Of a stretch of DNA of 64,000 nt, positions 60,572 through 64,000 are shown piece after piece. A program made the position numbers and the translations under genes. A model generated the notes under the pieces. The model was not told where the DNA came from. It saw only the letters and a list, made by a program, of their open reading frames with translations, and did not search any database. Each line of letters begins with the position of its first letter. Position 1 is the first letter of the stretch. Origin of the DNA: Allobosea caraganae (GTDB lineage: Bacteria > Pseudomonadota > Alphaproteobacteria > Rhizobiales > Beijerinckiaceae); the NCBI RefSeq assembly GCF_003351345.1, contig NZ_QQTO01000019.1, positions 558,001 through 622,000 of the forward strand. The letters run 5' to 3'.

Positions 60572-60784
60572 TCACGAACGGCGGCGAATATTGCGCAGGG
60601 AACGTTCGATGGTGGCGAGCATCTCGCCATGTTCCTGTTGGGTCTTGCGGATCTCCTCGAGCGCCGCGGCCACCTGAACGATGGCGGCGTGCGTGTTGCC
60701 GCTCAGCAAGTCATGCATGCCGGCGGGAACATGGCCGAGAGTCCGGTTCGCTGGGTTGTCGATGAACTCGTTCATGTAGAGCAT
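60572..60784 (-). CDS. Small protein of unknown function with C-terminal coiled coil
   Basis: 70 residues: MLYMNEFIDNPANRTLGHVP, AGMHDLLSGNTHAAIVQVAAALEE, then a charged helical end TQQEHGEMLATIERSLRNIRRRS suited to coiled-coil dimerisation. No known family. ATG 60784 with GGGGA seven bases upstream. A perfect palindrome with a CRP-like core lies 102 bases upstream. Confidence 0.65.
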   Translation of the reverse strand: MLYMNEFIDNPANRTLGHVPAGMHDLLSGNTHAAIVQVAAALEEIRKTQQEHGEMLATIERSLRNIRRRS

Positions 60785-60885
60785 GGCCCGTCCCCTTGTG
60801 GCGCCCGTCTCAAGACATCCGCTTGAGCTCAACGCTGCGCCGACAAAGTCGAAGATGCGCCGCGGGGCGACTGTCCATAACGCGA

Positions 60886-60933
60886 CGGCAGCCTGTCGTA
60901 CTGTGATCAAGATCACAGTACGACAGGCTGCCG
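60886..60933. promoter_or_regulatory. 48-bp perfect palindrome with CRP-type core
   Basis: Two 23-bp arms (CGGCAGCCTGTCGTACTGTG... and its exact complement) separated by AA. The centre is TGTGATCAAGATCACA, i.e. TGTGA-N6-TCACA, the CRP consensus. It lies between the SelW-like stop (60995) and the 70-residue gene start (60784), both on the minus strand. Confidence 0.7.
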
Positions 60934-60994
60934 CGATGGCAGGAACGGGACTTGGCAGGGCCGCTTCACCGAAAACGGGAAGCGGCCGGGCGCC

Positions 60995-61288
60995 TCACTC
61001 CTTCGGCACGTCGGAATGGCCGAGGTCGCGGGTCGGGTCGAGCCGGTCGCGGACGCGCTGCTTCAGGGTTTTGGCGTCGGGGAAGCCGCCATCGACAGTG
61101 CGGTCCCAGATCACCTCGTCCTCATAGCGGATGATGAAGGTGCCGCCGGTGCCGGGCACGAGCGCGACCTCGCCGAGATCGGCGCCATAGGTCGAGAGCA
61201 GCTCCTGCCCGAGCCAGGCGGCGCGCAGCAGCCATTGGCAGAGCGTGCAATAGGTGATGCTGATGCGCGGCTTGGACGACGTGGACAT
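60995..61288 (-). CDS. SelT/SelW/SelH (Rdx)-family protein
   Basis: 97 residues. Redox motif YCTLCQW (C14, C17; Cys in place of selenocysteine) in ISITYCTLCQWLLRAAWLGQ, and GTFIIRYEDEVIWDR, GGFPDAKTLKQRVRD. Thioredoxin-like fold of unknown redox partner. It lies 9 bases downstream of the LLM monooxygenase gene and is probably cotranscribed. Confidence 0.9.
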   Translation of the reverse strand: MSTSSKPRISITYCTLCQWLLRAAWLGQELLSTYGADLGEVALVPGTGGTFIIRYEDEVIWDRTVDGGFPDAKTLKQRVRDRLDPTRDLGHSDVPKE

Positions 61289-61297
61289 GGTGAAACC

Positions 61298-62623
61298 CTA
61301 GCTGAAGAAGCGGTTCGCGGGCCGTGGCAGCCCGAGGTTCTCGCGCAGGGTCTTGCCCTGATATTCGCGCCGGAACAATCCGCGCCGCTGCAACTCGGGC
61401 ACGACCTTGTCGACGAAGTCGTCGAGCCCCTCGGGCAAATACGGGAACATCACGTTGAAGCCATCGCTGCCGCGCTCGACCAGCCAATGCTCCATCTGGT
61501 CGGCGATGGTTTTGGGGGTGCCGACGAAGGCCAGGCCGCCATAACCGCCGAGACGCTGGGCGAGCTGGCGCACGGTCAGGTTCTCCCGCCTGGCCAGGTC
61601 GATGGCGCGCTGGCGCCCGCTCTTGCTGGCATTGGTCTCGGGGATCTCGGGCAGGGGGGCGTCGGGATCGAATTGTGTGGCGTCATGGCCGAGCGCGATC
61701 GAGAGCGAGGCGATGGCGCTGTCGTAATGCACGAAGCTGTCGAGCAGGGCGCGCTTCTCGCGCGCCTCGGCCTCGCTCTCGCCGACCACGGTCAGGACGC
61801 CGGGCAGGATCTTGAGGTGGTCGGGATTGCGGCCGATCGCCTCCATGCGGCTCTTCAGGTCGGCGTAGAAGGCCTGGCCGGCGGCAAGCGTGCCATGCGC
61901 GGCAAAGACCAGCTCCGCCGTCTCGGCTGCGAGCTGGCGCCCGGCATCCGAGGCGCCGGCCTGGACGATGACCGGCCAGCCCTGCGGCGACCGGGCGATG
62001 TTGAGCGGGCCGCGCACCGAGAGGTGAGGGCCCTTATGGTCGAGGACGTGCAGCTTGTCGGGATCGAAATAGAGCCCGCTCTCGCGGTCGCGGATGAAGG
62101 CGTCGTCGGCGAAGGAATCCCACAGGCCGGTGACGACGTCGTAGAACTCGCGCGCCCGGTCGTAGCGCTCGTCATGCTCCATGTGCTCGTCGAGGCCGAA
62201 ATTCAGCGCGGCGTCGGGATTCGACGTGGTGACGATGTTCCAGCCGGCGCGGCCGCCGCTGATATGGTCGAGCGAGGCGAAGCGCCGGGCGATGTGATAG
62301 GGCGCGTCGAACGTGGTCGAGGCCGTCGCCACCAGCCCGATATGCTCGGTCGCGCCGGCAAGCGCCGAGAGCAGGGTGAAGGGCTCGAAGGAGGTCACGG
62401 TGTGGCTGCGCTTCAGCGCCTCGACCGGCATGTTCAGCACGGCGAGATGGTCGGCCATGAAGAAGGCGTCGAACTTGCCGGCTTCCAGCTTCTGGGCGAA
62501 GCGCTTGAGATGGCCGAAGTTGAAGTTGGCGTCCGGATAGGCGCCGGGATAGCGCCAGGCGCCGGTGTGGATGCTGACCGGGCGCATGAAGGCGCCGAGA
62601 TGGAGTTGGCGGGGAGCGCTCAT
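61298..62623 (-). CDS. LLM-class flavin-dependent monooxygenase (NtaA/SnaA/DszA family)
   Basis: 441 residues. HLGAFMRPVSIHTGAWRYPG, FDAFFMADHLAVLN, PFTLLSALAGATEHIGLVAT, GGRAGWNIVTTSNP(D)AALNFG and RAREFYDVVTGLWDSF are the NtaA/DszA branch, which oxidises nitrilotriacetate, sulfones or similar with reduced FMN. The nearest flavin reductase in the window is at 47410, not adjacent. Upstream is an inverted repeat (62641-62666). Start ATG 62623. Confidence 0.92.
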   Translation of the reverse strand: MSAPRQLHLGAFMRPVSIHTGAWRYPGAYPDANFNFGHLKRFAQKLEAGKFDAFFMADHLAVLNMPVEALKRSHTVTSFEPFTLLSALAGATEHIGLVATASTTFDAPYHIARRFASLDHISGGRAGWNIVTTSNPDAALNFGLDEHMEHDERYDRAREFYDVVTGLWDSFADDAFIRDRESGLYFDPDKLHVLDHKGPHLSVRGPLNIARSPQGWPVIVQAGASDAGRQLAAETAELVFAAHGTLAAGQAFYADLKSRMEAIGRNPDHLKILPGVLTVVGESEAEAREKRALLDSFVHYDSAIASLSIALGHDATQFDPDAPLPEIPETNASKSGRQRAIDLARRENLTVRQLAQRLGGYGGLAFVGTPKTIADQMEHWLVERGSDGFNVMFPYLPEGLDDFVDKVVPELQRRGLFRREYQGKTLRENLGLPRPANRFFS

Positions 62624-62905
62624 GGCAGGCGGCCTCGAAGCTTAAGTCGGTTCGGTGAGACTTAAGGTGCCCCCCATGACGCTGGCTATGGCGCGGCGAA
62701 GAAAACGAGGGCGTGTTCGGCCGGGCGAGGGGATGGAGAATATTCTTCTCCGCGCCGGCTTGAAACGGGAAGATCCCGCCGCCGGAATTCGGCATTCGCG
62801 CCAGTGCTGGGCCTTGCATCGGCGATCTGTCGCGGCCCGGCTGTCAAAGCCGGGCATTCTCGCCTAGCCTTCAGGCTCCTGCCGAACGGATTTCGCGCCA
62901 CAGCC
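62624..62905. other. Divergent LLM monooxygenase/pncB intergenic region
   Basis: 282 bases without a supported gene. Apart from the palindrome at 62641-62666 I see only a weak GGAGAATATTCTTCTCC near-palindrome (62733-62749). Confidence 0.45.
62641..62666. promoter_or_regulatory. Inverted repeat upstream of the LLM monooxygenase
   Basis: CTTAAGTC-N10-GACTTAAG, perfect 8-bp arms, 17 bases before the start codon on the minus strand: an operator or leader hairpin. Confidence 0.45.
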
Positions 62906-64000
62906 ATGACGCTCACCGATATCGCCTCCCGCACCTACAACCATGGCTGGCGGCTCGATCCGATCATCCGCAGCCTGCTCGACACCGATTTCTACAAGCT
63001 GCTGATGCTGCAGATGATCCGGCGCTTCCATCCGGACGTGCACGTCACCTTCTCGCTGATCAACCGTTCCCGGCATATCCGGCTGGGCGACCTCGTCGAC
63101 GAGGGCGAGCTCAGGGCGCAGCTCGACCATGCCCGCGAGATCCGCTTCAGCAAGAAGGAGCTGATCTGGCTCGCCGGCAACAGCTTCTACGGCAAGACCC
63201 AGATGTTCACGCCGGACTTCATCGCCTGGCTCGCCGATTTCCAGCTGCCGGCATATGAGCTGAAGCGCGTCGACGGCCAGTACGAGTTGCATTTCCACGG
63301 GAACTGGACCCACAGCACGATGTGGGAGGTGCCGGCGCTCGCCATCATCAACGAGCTGCGGGCGCGGCGCGTGATGAACGGACAGAAGCGCTTCTCGCTC
63401 GACGTACTCTATGCCCGCGCCAAGGCCAAGATGTGGAGCAAGGTCGAGCGGCTGCAGCAACTGCCGGAGCTGCGCATGTCGGATTTCGGCACGCGGCGCC
63501 GGCACGGCTTCCTCTGGCAGCGCTGGTGCGTCGAGGCGCTGAAGGAAGGGCTTGGGCCATGCTTCACCGGCAGCTCGAACGTGCTGCTGGCCATGGACAG
63601 CGACCTCGAGGCGATCGGCACCAACGCGCATGAGCTGCCGATGGTGCTGGCGGCACTGGCCGAGAACGACGAGGACATGCTGGAGGCGCCCTATCGCGTG
63701 CTCGACGAATGGCGCCGCGTCTATGGCGGCAACCTGCTGATCGCCTTGCCGGATGCGTTCGGCACCGGCGACTTCCTGCGCCGCGCCCCGGACTGGGTGG
63801 CGGACTGGACCGGTTTTCGCCCCGACAGCGCCCCGCCGATCCAGGCCGGCGAGGAGATCATGGCGTGGTGGAAAGCCAGGGGCCGCGACCCGCGCGAAAA
63901 ACTGCTGGTCTTTTCGGACGGGCTCGACGTCGCCGCGATCGAGCAGGTCTACCACCACTTCAACGGCAAGGTGCGCATGGCCTTCGGCTGGGGCACCGAC
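62906..64000 (+). CDS. pncB: Nicotinate phosphoribosyltransferase, N-terminal part (runs off the window)
   Basis: 365 codons visible without a stop. [16 protein letters not shown] at the N-terminus, [34 protein letters not shown] and [10 protein letters not shown] are NAPRTase signatures; the window ends at FGWGTD, just before the expected GTNLTND-type phosphate loop. Salvages nicotinate to NaMN. ATG 62906 is the first start; the conserved N-terminus [16 protein letters not shown] follows. Confidence 0.96.
   Translation, partial: MTLTDIASRTYNHGWRLDPIIRSLLDTDFYKLLMLQMIRRFHPDVHVTFSLINRSRHIRLGDLVDEGELRAQLDHAREIRFSKKELIWLAGNSFYGKTQMFTPDFIAWLADFQLPAYELKRVDGQYELHFHGNWTHSTMWEVPALAIINELRARRVMNGQKRFSLDVLYARAKAKMWSKVERLQQLPELRMSDFGTRRRHGFLWQRWCVEALKEGLGPCFTGSSNVLLAMDSDLEAIGTNAHELPMVLAALAENDEDMLEAPYRVLDEWRRVYGGNLLIALPDAFGTGDFLRRAPDWVADWTGFRPDSAPPIQAGEEIMAWWKARGRDPREKLLVFSDGLDVAAIEQVYHHFNGKVRMAFGWGTD

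Noticed and set aside
60783-61127. Plus-strand frame through the 48-bp palindrome
   Set aside because: Runs antisense to the SelW-like gene, with no conserved motif and no ribosome-binding site.

Overview
The window is one contiguous piece of a high-GC chromosome from an alphaproteobacterium of the order Hyphomicrobiales (Rhizobiales). The strongest pointers are the flagellar block flgE / ftcR / flgB-flgC-fliE-flgG-flgA-flgI-motE-flgH-fliL-fliP, which has the Rhizobium/Brucella order and the order-specific orphan regulator FtcR, several families typical of the order (DUF3126, DUF2336, DUF982, tandem PilZ, BTLCP protease), and many dispersed palindromic repeats of the GAGCATGAT...CCGAAAA type. 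A Bosea-like genus is my guess from general resemblance; no rRNA or other marker in the window proves it. I see no prophage, CRISPR array, transposase or rRNA.

Layout: 1-246 is the start of the hook gene flgE on the minus strand. 656-8197 is the flagellar regulator ftcR followed by a compact plus-strand basal-body and export operon. 8.4-20.5 kb is a mosaic of short metabolic units: Nudix protein, Asp-nucleophile alpha/beta hydrolase, DUF938 methyltransferase, CorC-type protein, a rhodanese-ChrB plus ChrA chromate module, FAD monooxygenase with zinc-finger protein, DUF1624 membrane protein, serine acetyltransferase cysE and a LysR regulator. 20.6-33.6 kb has an SHMT-family enzyme divergent from that LysR gene, a beta-lactamase-fold hydrolase, small membrane proteins, a gamma carbonic anhydrase, a transglutaminase-like protease, PilZ and PAS regulators, a candidate small RNA, a rhomboid protease, a CBS protein, a patatin, hisI, folE and a NifU-like scaffold. 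33.6-46.4 kb holds a MNT/HEPN pair, a PAP2 phosphatase, yidD, two convergent Cys-rich exported proteins, a large membrane-anchored patatin, thrS, a DUF2157/GDYXXLXY pair, opgC with an overlapping SGNH hydrolase, and an exported beta-domain protein. 46.8-64 kb holds a nitroreductase and flavin reductase, a CoA lyase with a MaoC hydratase, a lytic transglycosylase with a DUF2336 protein, nadK, a Tat-exported metallo-beta-lactamase-fold enzyme, tRNA-Thr, an MHS transporter, rlmB, a MarR/DUF1398 operon with a clear palindromic operator, tRNA-Tyr, tRNA-Gly, small DUF proteins, a SelW-like protein, an LLM monooxygenase and the start of pncB.

The intergenic space is the least ordinary part. At least five families of long palindromic repeats recur (called A, B, D, E and F here, plus single element C). 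Family F abuts stop codons at both of its full copies. A unique 265-bp element at 46507-46771 has 32-bp perfect terminal inverted repeats around two diverged copies of an 80-bp module. A perfect 48-bp palindrome with a textbook CRP-type core lies upstream of a 70-residue unknown protein. The other candidates for something new are the Cys-rich secreted pair, the patatin on a six-to-seven-helix membrane domain, the HEPN protein with an altered RNase motif, and the candidate sRNA at about 28640-28779. No single locus convincingly forms a new multi-gene system; the best leads are listed in the findings.
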